This document shows positions 50,225 through 60,704 of a stretch of 62,883 nucleotides of DNA, piece by piece; position 1 is the first letter of the stretch, and each line of letters begins with the position of its first letter. The DNA is taken from positions 1 to 62,883 of the forward strand of contig JAPPLI010000026.1 in the NCBI GenBank assembly GCA_028819495.1. The letters run 5' to 3'. The DNA comes from Gammaproteobacteria bacterium (GTDB taxonomy: Bacteria; Pseudomonadota; Gammaproteobacteria; Eutrophobiales; Eutrophobiaceae). Below the pieces are notes generated by a model that was not told the origin of the DNA, did not search any database, and saw only the letters and a program-made list of their open reading frames with translations. The position numbers and the translations under genes were made by a program.

Positions 50225-51571
50225 TTATATACGTCGCCCGTGGCTTTTCAGGTTCGCCTTCTTCAACGCGCCTTCATACTGGTGCGACATCAGGTGCGCC
50301 TGGATTTGCGCCATGAAGTCCATTACCACAACCACGATAATCAGCAATGACGTCCCGCCGAAATAAAACGGCACGTTGTATTGCAGGATCAGGAATTCCG
50401 GCAACAGGCACACGAATGTAATGTAGATGGCGCCGACCATGGTCAACTTCGTCAGTACGCTGTCGAGGTAGCGGGACGTTTGTTCCCCCGGCCTCATACC
50501 GGGAATGAATGCGCCCGATTTTTTCAGGTTTTCCGCGGTCTCCCTCGGATCGAAAACGACGGCAGTATAAAAGAAGCAAAAGAAAATGATCCCCGCGGCG
50601 TAAAACGCGACGTAGATGGGTTGTCCGGGTTGGAGCAGGGTCGCCAGGTCCTGCAGCCAACGCATCTCCCGGGCCTGGCCCGCCCAGCTTGCCAGTGTAC
50701 CCGGGAACAGTATCAGGCTGGAGGCAAAGATCGGGGGGATGACGCCGGCCATGTTCAGTTTCAGGGGCAGGTGGCTGGACTGGCCCGCATACATTTTCCG
50801 CCCTACCTGGCGCTGGGCATAGTTCACCGTTATCCTGCGCTGTCCCCGTTCGACAAACACGACAAATCCCGTGACGGCAATAGCCAGGGCAAACAGCGTA
50901 AATACCATTATCAGGTGCAACTCGCCGGTGCGCGACAGTTCCAGGGTGCCGCCCACCGCGGACGGGAGTCCGGCAACGATACCGGCAAAAATGATCAGCG
51001 AGATGCCGTTGCCCACGCCCCGCTCGGTAATCTGTTCTCCCAGCCACATCAGGAACATGGTTCCGGTCACCAGCGTGGTCACCGCGGTCACGCGGAAGGT
51101 GATACCCGGGTCAATCACGACCGATCCCCCCAGGACCTGCTGGCCTTCCAGCGCCAGCGACACGCCGATAGCCTGGAAAGTAGCCAGCAGCACCGTTCCG
51201 TAGCGCGTGTACTGGGTAATCCTGCGCCGTCCCGCTTCACCTTCCCGGCGCAACTGCTTCAGTCGCGGGTCGACGAATGACAATATCTGCATGATGATCG
51301 AAGCGGATATGTAGGGCATGATGCCGAGGGCGACAACCGACAGGCGTTCCAGCGCGCCGCCGGAAAACATGTTGAACATATCCAGGATGGTGCCCCGTTG
51401 CTGCTCGAACAGTTGCGCCAGCGCATCCGGGTTAATTCCCGGTACGGGTATGAAGGTGCATATGCGGTAAATGAACAGGGCAAACAGGACGAACAGCAGC
51501 CGGCGGCGCAACTCCGTCACCTGGGTCAATCCGGACAATCCGCCGGGTATTGCAGGATTTCTTGCCACCAT
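50225..51571 (-). CDS. secY: Protein translocase channel subunit SecY
   Basis: A 448-residue SecY with ten membrane segments. It starts in the cytoplasm and enters TM1 at [35 protein letters not shown] and [20 protein letters not shown] are conserved blocks, and the C-terminal loop and tail ([15 protein letters not shown]) contact SecA and the ribosome. It lies between rplO and rpmJ in the spc operon. Confidence 0.98.
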   Translation of the reverse strand: MVARNPAIPGGLSGLTQVTELRRRLLFVLFALFIYRICTFIPVPGINPDALAQLFEQQRGTILDMFNMFSGGALERLSVVALGIMPYISASIIMQILSFVDPRLKQLRREGEAGRRRITQYTRYGTVLLATFQAIGVSLALEGQQVLGGSVVIDPGITFRVTAVTTLVTGTMFLMWLGEQITERGVGNGISLIIFAGIVAGLPSAVGGTLELSRTGELHLIMVFTLFALAIAVTGFVVFVERGQRRITVNYAQRQVGRKMYAGQSSHLPLKLNMAGVIPPIFASSLILFPGTLASWAGQAREMRWLQDLATLLQPGQPIYVAFYAAGIIFFCFFYTAVVFDPRETAENLKKSGAFIPGMRPGEQTSRYLDSVLTKLTMVGAIYITFVCLLPEFLILQYNVPFYFGGTSLLIIVVVVMDFMAQIQAHLMSHQYEGALKKANLKSHGRRI

Positions 51572-51574
51572 GCC

Positions 51575-52009
51575 CTACTCCTCGAATTTCCCGCCGGCTG
51601 CCTCGATGGCAGCCCGCGCCCCTTTTGTCGCCCTCAGTCCCTTGATGGTAACCGCCTTGCCGATCGTCCCGCCGGCTATGATTTTTACCCGCTTGATTTT
51701 TCTGCTGATCAGGCCGGCTTGCCGCAACACGTTCAGGTCGATGACGTCGGCGCCCGCCTTCTCCAGCTCAGCCAGGCGGATCTCATCGGTGACCCGGGCC
51801 AGGTACGACCGGAACCCAACCTTGGGAAGACGCCGCTGCAAGGGCATCTGCCCGCCTTCAAACCCCACCTTATGGTATCCGCCCGAGCGCGATTTCTGGC
51901 CCTTGTGGCCGCGGCCCGCGGTCTTGCCGTGTCCGGACCCGATGCCCCGGCCCACCCGTTTCGCCGTGCGTTTGGCGCCGCTCGCAGGTTTAATCGAATT
52001 AAGTCGCAT
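51575..52009 (-). CDS. rplO: 50S ribosomal protein L15
   Basis: A 144-residue L15 beginning [20 protein letters not shown] and carrying the glycine-rich [20 protein letters not shown]. The start at 52009 is the conserved one; an in-frame ATG four codons earlier would overlap rpmD. It is a late-assembly protein. secY follows after 3 nt. Confidence 0.97.
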   Translation of the reverse strand: MRLNSIKPASGAKRTAKRVGRGIGSGHGKTAGRGHKGQKSRSGGYHKVGFEGGQMPLQRRLPKVGFRSYLARVTDEIRLAELEKAGADVIDLNVLRQAGLISRKIKRVKIIAGGTIGKAVTIKGLRATKGARAAIEAAGGKFEE

Positions 52010-52010
52010 A

Positions 52011-52202
52011 TCAGATCTCATCCACCGCCAACAAATAGGCCACCTTATTGATCATGCCGCGGTTTTCCGCGGTGTCCGCAACCGTGACCGAATGGCCTAT
52101 GCGGCGCAATCCCAGCCCCGCAACACAGGCTTTGTGTTTTGCGGTCCTGCGGTTTACGCTGCGTTTCAGGGTCACCCTGAGTTGTTTCTTCGCTTCTGCC
52201 AT
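52011..52202 (-). CDS. rpmD: 50S ribosomal protein L30
   Basis: A 63-residue L30: [20 protein letters not shown], then [20 protein letters not shown]. The start at 52202 fits the family; the frame is open far upstream through rpsE. It lies 2 nt after rpsE and 1 nt before rplO, in standard spc order. Confidence 0.95.
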   Translation of the reverse strand: MAEAKKQLRVTLKRSVNRRTAKHKACVAGLGLRRIGHSVTVADTAENRGMINKVAYLLAVDEI

Positions 52203-52204
52203 GG

Positions 52205-52711
52205 TTACCCGGTTATGTCCTCTAACGGCTTGCCGCGTTTTGCCGCAAAGTACTCCGGCGCAGCTATCGACTGCAGGCCTTTCATTGTCGAACGGACAAC
52301 GTTGATCGGGTTGGTCGAACCGGTACATTTCGCCAGCACGTTCTGAATGCCTGCGCACTCAAATACTGCCCGCATGGCTCCCCCGGCAATGATCCCGGTG
52401 CCTTCGGAGGCCGGTTGCATGTACACCCGGGCGGCGCCGTGGCGGGCAGTGATCGCGTAATGCAGGGTGTCGCCTTTAAGCGGGACGGTAATCATATTCC
52501 GGCGCGCTTTTTCCATCGCTTTCTGTATCGCGACCGGCACCTCCCGGGCCTTGCCGCGCCCGAAACCGACCTTGCCGTTGCCGTCACCGACCACGGTCAA
52601 CGCGGTAAAACCGAATATGCGTCCTCCCTTGACGACCTTGGCTACCCGGTTGACTGCAACCAGTTTCTCCAGTAAATCTTCATTACCCGTGATGGAATCC
52701 GCTACCGCCAT
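52205..52711 (-). CDS. rpsE: 30S ribosomal protein S5
   Basis: A 168-residue S5: [20 protein letters not shown] and [20 protein letters not shown] form the double-stranded-RNA-binding domain; [20 protein letters not shown] follows. It is a fidelity protein of the 30S subunit. It lies between rplR and rpmD. Confidence 0.98.
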   Translation of the reverse strand: MAVADSITGNEDLLEKLVAVNRVAKVVKGGRIFGFTALTVVGDGNGKVGFGRGKAREVPVAIQKAMEKARRNMITVPLKGDTLHYAITARHGAARVYMQPASEGTGIIAGGAMRAVFECAGIQNVLAKCTGSTNPINVVRSTMKGLQSIAAPEYFAAKRGKPLEDITG

Positions 52712-52733
52712 GCTGGTGTTATCTCCTCTTGAA

Positions 52734-53087
52734 TCAGAATTTTATACCTTGTTCCCTGGCGGCATCAGCCAGGGCCTTTATCCTGCCGTGGAATTTGAAT
52801 CCCGAACGGTCAAATGCAACCGTGGTTATACCTGCCTTCAGGGCGCGTTCCGCAACCACCTGGCCCACCACCCCGGCCGCCTCCTTGTTGCCGCTGTTTT
52901 TGATCTTGCCGCGCACCTCCTTGTCCAGGGTGGATGCGCTTGCCAGCACTTCCGCGCTGTTCGAAGCGATCACCTGGGCATAAATATGCCGGGGCGTGCG
53001 GAATATACACAGGCGGTTCATGCCTTGCGCCTTAATGCGCATGCGTGATTTAACCGCCCTTCTCAATCTTGCCGTCTTCTTTTTCAT
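52734..53087 (-). CDS. rplR: 50S ribosomal protein L18
   Basis: A 117-residue L18: [20 protein letters not shown] and the C-terminal [20 protein letters not shown] then REQGIKF. It binds 5S rRNA. The start at 53087 ([11 protein letters not shown]) matches homologues; an alternative ATG at 53096 overlaps the rplF stop. Confidence 0.97.
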   Translation of the reverse strand: MKKKTARLRRAVKSRMRIKAQGMNRLCIFRTPRHIYAQVIASNSAEVLASASTLDKEVRGKIKNSGNKEAAGVVGQVVAERALKAGITTVAFDRSGFKFHGRIKALADAAREQGIKF

Positions 53088-53092
53088 GCCGG

Positions 53093-53626
53093 TCATGCCT
53101 TCTTTGCTTCCTTGCGCAGGATCTGTTCGTCAGCGTAACGTACGCCTTTCCCCTTGTACGGCTCCGGCGGCCGGTAACTGCGAATGACGGCTGCCATCTG
53201 CCCTACCTTCTGCTTGTCCGCGCCCCTGACCACGACCTGGGTCTGGCTGGGGGTTTCGACCGTGATGCCGTCGGGGATATCCAGTTCCACGGGGTGGGAA
53301 AACCCCAGGGACAGGCTGATACTGCGCGAATTTGCCTGCGCCCGGTACCCTACCCCGGTTATCTCGAGCTTTACCTCAAATCCCTCGGATACGCCGGTCA
53401 CCATATTCTGCATAATCGCTCTTGTGGTCCCGGCCAGGGACCGCGCTGATTTGGAAGCATCCTTTGCCGAAAACCTCAGCAGGTCGCCTTCCCGGCCCAT
53501 ATCCACCAGGGCGTGCAACGTATGCGTCAGTTCGCCTTTGCCGCCCTTGACCCGCACCACCGCGCCGCTCACGTCGACTTCCACGTTTTCCGGGACGGTT
53601 ACTGGATTATTGGCAATTCTCGACAT
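53093..53626 (-). CDS. rplF: 50S ribosomal protein L6
   Basis: A 177-residue L6: [20 protein letters not shown] and the C-terminal [20 protein letters not shown]. Two related alpha/beta domains sit near the GTPase centre of the large subunit. It lies 8 nt after rpsH. Confidence 0.98.
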   Translation of the reverse strand: MSRIANNPVTVPENVEVDVSGAVVRVKGGKGELTHTLHALVDMGREGDLLRFSAKDASKSARSLAGTTRAIMQNMVTGVSEGFEVKLEITGVGYRAQANSRSISLSLGFSHPVELDIPDGITVETPSQTQVVVRGADKQKVGQMAAVIRSYRPPEPYKGKGVRYADEQILRKEAKKA

Positions 53627-53634
53627 GGTTTTTC

Positions 53635-54030
53635 CTACGCTACGACGCAGATAATCTCGCCGCCAATTCCAAGCTGCCTGGCGCTCTTGTCCGTCATGAC
53701 GCCCCTGGAAGTTGAGATGATGGCCGTGCCCAGTCCCCCGTACACCCGGGGCAACTTGTCACGGGGACTGTAACGGCGCAGCCCGGGCGAACTCTCGCGC
53801 TGCAACATCTCGATCACGGGCTTGCCCTCAAAATATTTCAGTTGAACGGTCAATACAGGCTTGACCTTGTCCTCGCCCACGGTGAAGCCGGTAATATAGC
53901 CCTCTTCCTGAAGAATATTGGCAACGGCAAGTTTCATCTTTGACGAGGGCATGCTGACTTCCCGCTTCAGCCTCTCCTGGCCGTTGCGTATCCGGGTCAG
54001 CATATCCGCTACTTGATCCTGTAAACTCAT
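53635..54030 (-). CDS. rpsH: 30S ribosomal protein S8
   Basis: A 131-residue S8: [20 protein letters not shown], and the C-terminal [20 protein letters not shown] then [20 protein letters not shown]. It binds 16S helix 21 and, in E. coli, represses the spc operon at the rplE region. Standard position after rpsN. Confidence 0.98.
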   Translation of the reverse strand: MSLQDQVADMLTRIRNGQERLKREVSMPSSKMKLAVANILQEEGYITGFTVGEDKVKPVLTVQLKYFEGKPVIEMLQRESSPGLRRYSPRDKLPRVYGGLGTAIISTSRGVMTDKSARQLGIGGEIICVVA

Positions 54031-54057
54031 GTCATATTCGCTCGTAATTCCGGCAAC

Positions 54058-54363
54058 TCACCAGCTCGCCTTGACCAGGCCGGGTATGTCGCCGCGCATG
54101 GCAGCCTCGCGCAGCATGTTCCTGCCCAGTCCGAATTTCCGGTAATACCCGTTCGGCCGCCCGGTCAGGCTGCACCGGTTCCTCAACCGGGAAGGGCTTG
54201 AATCCCTCGGCATCTTATTCAATTTAATTCTTGCCTCCTTGCGCTCCTCCGCGGTCAACGACATATCCTTGATAATGCGCTTCAATGCAGCGCGTTTTTC
54301 AGCATATTTTTCGACCAGCCGCTCCCTCTTGCGTTCCCGGTTCACCATCGATGTTTTTGCCAT
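54058..54363 (-). CDS. rpsN: 30S ribosomal protein S14 (zinc-free type)
   Basis: A 101-residue S14: [20 protein letters not shown], and [20 protein letters not shown] then [18 protein letters not shown]. The zinc ligands of the short C+ form are absent, so this is the long zinc-free form, as in E. coli. It lies 24 nt after rplE. Confidence 0.98.
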   Translation of the reverse strand: MAKTSMVNRERKRERLVEKYAEKRAALKRIIKDMSLTAEERKEARIKLNKMPRDSSPSRLRNRCSLTGRPNGYYRKFGLGRNMLREAAMRGDIPGLVKASW

Positions 54364-54387
54364 GGGTTTCCTCCAGCTCGTGTCCGC

Positions 54388-54927
54388 CTATCCTCTGAGC
54401 GGAAAATTGAATGCCTGCAGCAAAGCCTTTGCCTCATCGTCGGTTTTTGCCGAGGTTGTAATCGTTATGTCCAGGCCGCGCAGTGTATCGATCTTGTCAT
54501 AATCGATTTCAGGGAAAATAATCTGTTCCCTGACACCAAGACTGTAGTTGCCGCGGCCGTCAAACGAACGCGGGTTCAGGCCGCGAAAATCCCTGATCCT
54601 GGGAATGGCGATTGAAATCAGCCGGTCCAGGAATTCGTACATGCGTTCCTGCCGCAACGTGACCATGCAGCCGTTCGGAAAACCTTTCCTGACCTTGAAG
54701 TTCGCCACGGATTTCTTTGCCTTGATAACGATCGGTTTCTGGCCGGCAATGCGCGCCATGTCATCCACCGCGTGTTCAATCATTTTCTTGTCGGTCATCG
54801 CCTTGCCCAGTCCCATGTTCAAGGTGATCTTGGTTATCTTCGGCACCTGCATCGGCGATTCGTAGCCGAACTGTTCCATCAGTTGCGGGGCAACCGTATT
54901 CCGATAATATTCCTTAAGTCTTGACAT
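54388..54927 (-). CDS. rplE: 50S ribosomal protein L5
   Basis: A 179-residue L5: [20 protein letters not shown] and [20 protein letters not shown] then [20 protein letters not shown]. It binds 5S rRNA and contacts P-site tRNA. It lies 14 nt after rplX. Confidence 0.98.
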   Translation of the reverse strand: MSRLKEYYRNTVAPQLMEQFGYESPMQVPKITKITLNMGLGKAMTDKKMIEHAVDDMARIAGQKPIVIKAKKSVANFKVRKGFPNGCMVTLRQERMYEFLDRLISIAIPRIRDFRGLNPRSFDGRGNYSLGVREQIIFPEIDYDKIDTLRGLDITITTSAKTDDEAKALLQAFNFPLRG

Positions 54928-54941
54928 ACTGACAGCGCCGC

Positions 54942-55262
54942 TCAGACATCCAACACTTCATTGTTGGACTTGAAATAACGGACCTTGCGGCCGTCCTCGA
55001 GAAACCGGAATCCCACGCGGTCCGGCCGGTTTGCCACGGGGTTCCACAGCGCAATATTGGAGATAGAAAACGGCATCTCCTTTTCGATAATGCCGCCGGG
55101 GTTTCCGCGCATTGGATTGCCCTTGGTATGGCGTTTGGCCATATTGACGTTTTCAACGATGACCTTGGAATTTTCCATATCGACATTCAGTACCAGGCCG
55201 CGTTTACCCTTGTCCTTGCCGGTAATAACGATGACTTCATCACCTTTTCTTATCCTGTTCAT
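54942..55262 (-). CDS. rplX: 50S ribosomal protein L24
   Basis: A 106-residue L24 with the KOW motif [20 protein letters not shown] and the C-terminal [14 protein letters not shown]. It starts 50S assembly. It lies 14 nt after rplN. Confidence 0.98.
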   Translation of the reverse strand: MNRIRKGDEVIVITGKDKGKRGLVLNVDMENSKVIVENVNMAKRHTKGNPMRGNPGGIIEKEMPFSISNIALWNPVANRPDRVGFRFLEDGRKVRYFKSNNEVLDV

Positions 55263-55276
55263 GATCGGTTCCGGAA

Positions 55277-55645
55277 TTACAGGACCTCGGGGGCGAGGGA
55301 TACGATTTTCATGAAATTCTCGGTTCTCAGTTCACGGGTGACCGGGCCGAAAATCCGGGTGCCGATGGGCTGAAGCTGGTTATTGAGCAGTACCGCGGCG
55401 TTGCTGTCGAACCGGATCAGCGAACCGTCCGGCCTTCTCACCCCTTTCCTGGTGCGCACGACTACCGCATTGTACAGTTCCCCCTTTTTCACCTTGCTTC
55501 TCGGAATCGCCTCCTTGACGCTGACCTTTATCACGTCACCGACTCCGGCATAGCGTCTTTTCGAACCGCCCAGGACCTTTACGCACATGAGACGGCGCGC
55601 GCCGCTGTTGTCCGCGGCGCCCAATACTGTCTGCATCTGGATCAT
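55277..55645 (-). CDS. rplN: 50S ribosomal protein L14
   Basis: A 122-residue L14: [20 protein letters not shown] and the C-terminal [17 protein letters not shown]. It contacts 16S rRNA at an intersubunit bridge. It is the first gene of the classical spc operon, but the spacing to rpsQ here is only 19 nt. Confidence 0.98.
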   Translation of the reverse strand: MIQMQTVLGAADNSGARRLMCVKVLGGSKRRYAGVGDVIKVSVKEAIPRSKVKKGELYNAVVVRTRKGVRRPDGSLIRFDSNAAVLLNNQLQPIGTRIFGPVTRELRTENFMKIVSLAPEVL

Positions 55646-55664
55646 CTGTGTACTCCGTCCGGTA

Positions 55665-55931
55665 TCATACTTCCTGGGCTTTGGTCACAATACTGCGCAG
55701 GCGCCAGGCCTTGTTCTTCGAAATCGGCCGGGATGATTCAATAATCACCATATCGCCTTCATTGCACTCGTTATTCTCATCATGGGCAAGCAGCCTGGTG
55801 GTGCGCCGGATGTATTTTCCGTACAACGGGTGCTTTACGGTCCTGTGGATATCCACGGAAATCGACTTGTCCATCCTGTTGCTGACAACAGTCCCCGTCA
55901 GTGTCCTGGCTGTTTTCCCGGTTTCACTCAT
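55665..55931 (-). CDS. rpsQ: 30S ribosomal protein S17
   Basis: An 88-residue S17: [20 protein letters not shown] then [20 protein letters not shown]. It binds the 5' domain of 16S rRNA. Its start overlaps the rpmC stop by 8 nt. Confidence 0.97.
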   Translation of the reverse strand: MSETGKTARTLTGTVVSNRMDKSISVDIHRTVKHPLYGKYIRRTTRLLAHDENNECNEGDMVIIESSRPISKNKAWRLRSIVTKAQEV

Positions 55932-56121
55932 CTTGTTTTGCCTTCTCGTTTAACACCGTCTTAATCCTTGCAATTTCCCGGCGCAACGCCTTGAAACGGC
56001 TTGGATTGCCAAGCTGTCCGGAACCTTTCTGCATACGCAGGTTGAACTGCTCGCGCAGCAACTCCACGAGCAATTGCTGCAACTCGCCGGGGTTCCTGGT
56101 TCTCAGTTCGGCGGCCTTCAT
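55924..56121 (-). CDS. rpmC: 50S ribosomal protein L29
   Basis: A 65-residue L29: [20 protein letters not shown] then [20 protein letters not shown]. It lies at the exit tunnel and helps dock SRP and trigger factor. The ATG at 56121 shares one base with the rplP stop; a GTG at 56124 is a possible alternative. Confidence 0.96.
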   Translation of the reverse strand: MKAAELRTRNPGELQQLLVELLREQFNLRMQKGSGQLGNPSRFKALRREIARIKTVLNEKAKQDE

Positions 56122-56534
56122 CACAATATGGTCCTGCTGACGAACACGGTCTTGACCGGCAGCTTTGCCGAAGCGAGCTTGAAGGCATCTCTTGCCAGAT
56201 CTTCCGATACGCCTTCAATTTCGTACAGCATCTTGCCGGGCTGGATAACGGATACCCAGTATTCGACGTTGCCCTTGCCCTTGCCCTGCCGGACCTCCAG
56301 GGGCTTTGTCGTTATCGGCTTGTCGGGGAAGATTCGTATCCATACTTTCCCCCCGCGTTTTACCTTGCGGGTTATGGTCCTGCGGGCAGCCTCAATCTGG
56401 CGCGCGGTGATGCGTCCGCGGGTAGTCGCCTTGAGGCCGAATTCGCCGAAACTGACCTTGTTGCCGTTGTTGGCGAGCCCGCGATTCCTGCCCTTGCTCT
56501 GTTTCCTGAATTTGGTTCGTTTCGGTTGTAACAT
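56121..56534 (-). CDS. rplP: 50S ribosomal protein L16
   Basis: A 137-residue L16: [20 protein letters not shown] then [20 protein letters not shown] and [20 protein letters not shown]. It organises the A-site region of 23S rRNA. It lies 4 nt after rpsC. Confidence 0.98.
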   Translation of the reverse strand: MLQPKRTKFRKQSKGRNRGLANNGNKVSFGEFGLKATTRGRITARQIEAARRTITRKVKRGGKVWIRIFPDKPITTKPLEVRQGKGKGNVEYWVSVIQPGKMLYEIEGVSEDLARDAFKLASAKLPVKTVFVSRTIL

Positions 56535-56538
56535 CGGT

Positions 56539-57210
56539 TCAGCTTCCGATTACGGGCGCATCATCATCGGTCCGGTCTTCCACGTTGAACACTTCGCCCT
56601 TGAATATCCAGACCTTCACGCCAATGACGCCATACGTCGTATTAGAGTTGGCGGTGCCGTAATCAATATCGGCCCGTAGCGTATGCAAGGGCACCCGGCC
56701 TTCCCGGTACCATTCCGAACGGGCTATTTCCGCACCGTTGAGGCGACCGCTGACATTGATTTTGATACCCAGCGCGCCGAGCCGCATCGTATTGGTCACC
56801 GCCCGTTTCATGGCCCGCCTGAACATGATCTTTCTCTCTATCTGCTGGGCAACGCTCTCCGCCACCAGGCTCGCGTCCAGTTCGGGCTTCCTGATCTCCT
56901 GCACGCTGACCTTCGCCCTGACACCCATCATATCGGAGACCTCCTGGCTCAAACGCTCGATGTCCTCTCCCTTTTTGCCGATCACGATGCCCGGCCTGGC
57001 GCTGTGTATGATCACCTTGATTTCATTCGGCGGGCGTTCGATCTGTATGCGGCTGACCGAAGCGTTCACCAGTTTTTTCCTCAGGTATTTACGCACCTGC
57101 AGGTCGGTGTTCAGGTACCTGGCATAATCTTTCGTATCCGCATACCAGGTTGAGGTCCAGTCCTTGATGATGCCGATACGGATTCCCGTAGGATGTACTT
57201 TCTGTCCCAT
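56539..57210 (-). CDS. rpsC: 30S ribosomal protein S3
   Basis: A 223-residue S3: [20 protein letters not shown], the KH domain with [20 protein letters not shown], and the C-terminal half with [20 protein letters not shown]. It lines the mRNA entry channel. It lies 6 nt after rplV. Confidence 0.98.
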   Translation of the reverse strand: MGQKVHPTGIRIGIIKDWTSTWYADTKDYARYLNTDLQVRKYLRKKLVNASVSRIQIERPPNEIKVIIHSARPGIVIGKKGEDIERLSQEVSDMMGVRAKVSVQEIRKPELDASLVAESVAQQIERKIMFRRAMKRAVTNTMRLGALGIKINVSGRLNGAEIARSEWYREGRVPLHTLRADIDYGTANSNTTYGVIGVKVWIFKGEVFNVEDRTDDDAPVIGS

Positions 57211-57216
57211 GCTGTT

Positions 57217-57552
57217 CTACTCTGTCGTCTCTGTAACCGTTATAACGAGGTGGCTCGTGCGCTTGAAAATCCTGTCCGCCCGTCCCCGCGCCCGGGTGCG
57301 CATGCGCTTGTGAGTAGGCCCCTTGTCAACGGTGATTGCGCTGATTTTCAGCTCGTCAATATCCGCGGCCTCATTATGTTCGGCATTCGCGATCGCCGAC
57401 TCCAGAACCTTTTTGACGATGGCGGCTGCCTTCTTGTTGCTGAAAGCCAGGATATTCATTGCGCGATCCACCGGCAGGCCGCGTACCTGGTCGGCGACCA
57501 GGCGCAGTTTCTGCGGCGCCATTCGCACATATTTCAGACACGCTGTCGTCAT
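57217..57552 (-). CDS. rplV: 50S ribosomal protein L22
   Basis: A 111-residue L22: [20 protein letters not shown], and the tunnel-lining hairpin near [20 protein letters not shown]. The start at 57552 ([13 protein letters not shown]) is the conserved one; the frame is open upstream into rpsS. It lies 16 nt after rpsS. Confidence 0.97.
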   Translation of the reverse strand: MTTACLKYVRMAPQKLRLVADQVRGLPVDRAMNILAFSNKKAAAIVKKVLESAIANAEHNEAADIDELKISAITVDKGPTHKRMRTRARGRADRIFKRTSHLVITVTETTE

Positions 57553-57568
57553 GATTAACCGTTCCTGC

Positions 57569-57844
57569 CTACTTTGAGGTTTTTCTATCCGCGGCATGAC
57601 CGCGGAATGTCCGGGTAATGGCAAACTCGCCCAGTTTGTGGCCTACCATGTTCTCGGTGACAAACACCGGCACGTGGTCGCGGCCGTTGTGTATCGCTAT
57701 GGTCAGCCCGACCATGTCCGGCACTATCATCGACCTCCTGGACCAGGTCTTGATCGGGCGTTTGTCATTATTCTCCCGGGCAGTCTCGACCTTTGCGATC
57801 AAATGGTGGTCTATGAACGGCCCTTTTTTAATCGAACGCGGCAT
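57569..57844 (-). CDS. rpsS: 30S ribosomal protein S19
   Basis: A 91-residue S19: [20 protein letters not shown] then [20 protein letters not shown] and [13 protein letters not shown] ([20 protein letters not shown]). It sits in the 30S head beside S13. Its start shares one base with the rplB stop (TGATG). Confidence 0.98.
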   Translation of the reverse strand: MPRSIKKGPFIDHHLIAKVETARENNDKRPIKTWSRRSMIVPDMVGLTIAIHNGRDHVPVFVTENMVGHKLGEFAITRTFRGHAADRKTSK

Positions 57845-58668
57845 CAGTTTTTCCTTTTACGAATAATCAGGTTGTCGGTACGCTTGTTCTTCCTTGTCTT
57901 GTAACCCTTTGTCGGGTAGCCCCAGGGTGTACAGGGATGCCGTCCTCCTGAAGAGCGCCCTTCACCGCCTCCGTGGGGGTGGTCGACCGGGTTCATCGCC
58001 ACGCCGCGCACGGTGGGCCTTATCCCGCGCCAGCGTTTTGCCCCTGCCTTGCCCAGTTTTTGCAACGAATGTTCGATGTTGCTTGCCTCACCGATGGTAG
58101 CCCGGCAATCCAGCGGCACCTTCCTCACTTCGCCTGAACGCAGGCGTAATGTCGCATGGGTACCTTCCCGCGCCACCAGCTGCACCCCCGCGCCGGCGCT
58201 GCGGGCAAGTTGCGCGCCTTTCCCGGGCTTCAGTTCCACACAATGAATGACCGTACCCACCGGAATATTGCGTAGCGCCAGGCAGTTCCCGGGCGCTATT
58301 TCGGCGCGCGGCCCGGACATCAGTTTCGCGCCGGCCTCGACGCGGGCCGGGGCAACGATGTAACGGCGTTCGCCATCCGTATAACATAACAGGGCGATGT
58401 GGGCCGTACGGTTGGGGTCGTATTCAATCCGCTCCACCGTGGCTTCTATACCGTCCTTGTCCCGCTTGAAATCAATGATCCGATAACGCTGTTTGGCGCC
58501 GCCGCCCCGGTGTCTTACGGTAATTCTGCCGCGGTTGTTGCGGGCGGCGGTCCTGGTCTGCTTTTCGACCAGCGGATTATACGGCTCGCCCTTGTGCAGG
58601 TTCGGATTGACGACCTTGACGACGCCCCGGCGGCCGGGTGACGTAGGTTTCGGGTTGACTAACGGCAT
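57844..58668 (-). CDS. rplB: 50S ribosomal protein L2
   Basis: A 274-residue L2: [20 protein letters not shown] near the start, [20 protein letters not shown], and the C-terminal [20 protein letters not shown] with the histidine linked to peptidyl-transferase function. The ATG at 58668 has AGGAGG 9 nt upstream, better than a TTG two codons earlier. Confidence 0.98.
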   Translation of the reverse strand: MPLVNPKPTSPGRRGVVKVVNPNLHKGEPYNPLVEKQTRTAARNNRGRITVRHRGGGAKQRYRIIDFKRDKDGIEATVERIEYDPNRTAHIALLCYTDGERRYIVAPARVEAGAKLMSGPRAEIAPGNCLALRNIPVGTVIHCVELKPGKGAQLARSAGAGVQLVAREGTHATLRLRSGEVRKVPLDCRATIGEASNIEHSLQKLGKAGAKRWRGIRPTVRGVAMNPVDHPHGGGEGRSSGGRHPCTPWGYPTKGYKTRKNKRTDNLIIRKRKN

Positions 58669-58681
58669 TTTCAAATTCCTC

Positions 58682-58975
58682 CTACGCGCCTATAAAATCT
58701 ATATCGAACCCGGGTTTCAGCCTGACATAGGCCTTTTTCCAGTCCGGGCGTTTGCCGCGCGCGCGCCGGAACATCTTGCTCTTGCCGCGCACGTTCAGGA
58801 CCTGTATCGACTCGACTTCGACTTCGAACATTTTTTCCACGGCCTTGCTGATTTCCGGTTTGGTGGCGTCACGCATGACCTTGAATACGAACTGCCGGTA
58901 TTTATCGGCAGTCATGGTGCTTTTTTCCGTTACCCGCGGCTCCAGCAGGATCTTCATCAGCCTTTCGTCATTCAT
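58682..58975 (-). CDS. rplW: 50S ribosomal protein L23
   Basis: A 97-residue L23: [20 protein letters not shown] and the C-terminal [20 protein letters not shown]. It is the exit-tunnel docking protein for SRP and trigger factor. The start at 58975 is the conserved one and overlaps the rplD stop by 8 nt. Confidence 0.97.
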   Translation of the reverse strand: MNDERLMKILLEPRVTEKSTMTADKYRQFVFKVMRDATKPEISKAVEKMFEVEVESIQVLNVRGKSKMFRRARGKRPDWKKAYVRLKPGFDIDFIGA

Positions 58976-59675
58976 CCTCTTCACTCCCGTCCGATTTTTC
59001 CTGCTCCGTGTTCTCATTTCCCCCGGCTTTCGCCCGGTCTGCGCTATCCTTTGTCTCAGGCCCCAGCCATTTTTCCACTTCTTCCAGGGCCGCTCCGGTT
59101 ATCAGCACCCGGTCAAACCCGACCAGTGAATAAGGATCAATTTCATGAGAATTGATAACGGCCACGCGCGCCAGGTTACGGGTCGCCAGGTGCAGTTCTT
59201 CGCTGATGGTATCGGTAATGATCAACACTTCATCCAGGCCCAGTTGCGCCAGCATTTCCAGCGCAGCCTTTGTTTTCGGCGCGTTGATATTCAATTTGTC
59301 GATACACATCAACCGTTCCTGGCGAACCAGTTCCGAAAATATGGAACGCAGCGCGCCGCGATACATTTTCCTGTTTACTTTACTGGCATACCTGCGCTGA
59401 TTGTTTGCGAATGTTACACCGCCTCCCCGCCACAGCGGGCTGCGGATGGTGCCGGCCCTGGCCCGGCCCAGACCCTTCTGGCGCCAGGGCTTTTTTCCGC
59501 CGCCTCTGACGGCCGAACGATTTTTCAGGGACTTGTTCGCGGATCTGCCCGTTGCCAGGTAGGACGTCAGCACCTGGTGCACCAGCGGCTCATTGTACGC
59601 GGCGGCGAACACTTCATCGGCAACGGTTACGCTACCGGCCCGTTTCTTTCCCGCTTTGTGCAATACCAGTTTCAC
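58968..59675 (-). CDS. rplD: 50S ribosomal protein L4 with acidic C-terminal tail
   Basis: A 235-residue L4. The core is normal: [32 protein letters not shown], and [24 protein letters not shown] start at 59675 with GGGAG 7 nt upstream fits homologues. After the usual end near residue 203 it carries about 30 extra residues, rich in Glu, Asp, Lys, Asn and Ser and ending SDGSEEDE. E. coli L4 has 201 residues. In E. coli L4 represses the S10 operon through a leader; no such leader exists here because rpsJ directly follows fusA. Confidence 0.96.
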   Translation of the reverse strand: MKLVLHKAGKKRAGSVTVADEVFAAAYNEPLVHQVLTSYLATGRSANKSLKNRSAVRGGGKKPWRQKGLGRARAGTIRSPLWRGGGVTFANNQRRYASKVNRKMYRGALRSIFSELVRQERLMCIDKLNINAPKTKAALEMLAQLGLDEVLIITDTISEELHLATRNLARVAVINSHEIDPYSLVGFDRVLITGAALEEVEKWLGPETKDSADRAKAGGNENTEQEKSDGSEEDE

Positions 59676-59691
59676 CTGAGCGCTCCCGTAT

Positions 59692-60333
59692 TCATGCCGA
59701 CTTGACCGCAGGCCTGACAACAAGAGTCCCGCCTGCCGCCCCGGGAACGGAACCCTTGACCAGCACCAGGTTCCTGTCCGGGTCCACCTTGATGACTTCC
59801 AGGTTCTGCGCCGTTTGTTTTACATTACCCATGTGCCCCGCCATTTTCTTGCCGGGGAAAACACGCCCGGGTGACTGGTTCTGCCCTATCGAACCGGGAG
59901 CACGGTGGGCGCGGGAATTACCGTGACTGTTACGCTGGCTGCTGAAGTTATGCCGCTTTATCACGCCCGCGTAACCTTTCCCGATTGTTTTACCCGTCAC
60001 ATCCACCTTCTGTCCGACCTGGAAAATATCCACCGTTATTTCCGAACCTGCAGCCAAATCCGCGGCCTCACTGCCGTCCAGCCTGAATTCATGCAGGCCC
60101 TCTGCAGTCTCGACACCGGCCCGGGCCAGCGTCCCCGCCAGGGGCTTGTTGATCAGGTTGCGGCGCTTGCTGCCGTAGGCGACCTGCACGGCGCTGTAAC
60201 CGCGCTGCTCATCGGTGGCCAGGGAGGTAACCCTGTTGGGGATGGCTTCGATCACCGTTACCGGCACGGACCGGCCGGCTTCGGTAAATATCCGGGTCAT
60301 CCCCCGCTTTTTTCCTACAATTCCAATCGCCAT
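59692..60333 (-). CDS. rplC: 50S ribosomal protein L3
   Basis: A 213-residue L3: [20 protein letters not shown], and the central loop [20 protein letters not shown] then [20 protein letters not shown] that reaches the peptidyl-transferase centre. The Gln methylated by PrmB in E. coli lies in that loop. It is 29 nt after rpsJ and 16 nt before rplD. Confidence 0.98.
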   Translation of the reverse strand: MAIGIVGKKRGMTRIFTEAGRSVPVTVIEAIPNRVTSLATDEQRGYSAVQVAYGSKRRNLINKPLAGTLARAGVETAEGLHEFRLDGSEAADLAAGSEITVDIFQVGQKVDVTGKTIGKGYAGVIKRHNFSSQRNSHGNSRAHRAPGSIGQNQSPGRVFPGKKMAGHMGNVKQTAQNLEVIKVDPDRNLVLVKGSVPGAAGGTLVVRPAVKSA

Positions 60334-60362
60334 GATTCCGACCCGTCGTGAAGCCCTTGTGT

Positions 60363-60677
60363 TCAGCTCAGTTTAATCTGGACGTCCACGCCGGCGGCCA
60401 GGTCCAGTTTCATCAACGCGTCAACCGTCTTGTCCGTGGGGTTGACGATATCCACCAGGCGCTTGTGAGTCCTGATCTCATACTGGTCCCTGGCGTCCTT
60501 GTTTACATGGGGAGATATCAGGACCGTGTAGCGTTCTTTTTTTGTCGGCAACGGGATAGGCCCTTTGACATGGGCGCCGGTGCGGCGCGCGGTCTCGACG
60601 ATTTCCCGGGTCGACTGATCGATCAGCCGATGGTCGAACGCTTTCAATCTTATCCGTATAACCTGTTCTGTCGCCAT
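60363..60677 (-). CDS. rpsJ: 30S ribosomal protein S10
   Basis: A 104-residue S10: [20 protein letters not shown] then [20 protein letters not shown]. It is part of the 30S head and also pairs with NusB in antitermination. It begins the S10 cluster but is only 27 nt after the fusA stop, with no tuf gene and no room for a regulatory leader. Confidence 0.98.
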   Translation of the reverse strand: MATEQVIRIRLKAFDHRLIDQSTREIVETARRTGAHVKGPIPLPTKKERYTVLISPHVNKDARDQYEIRTHKRLVDIVNPTDKTVDALMKLDLAAGVDVQIKLS

Positions 60678-60704
60678 GATTTTTTGCTCTGTACCCGGGT
60701 TTGA

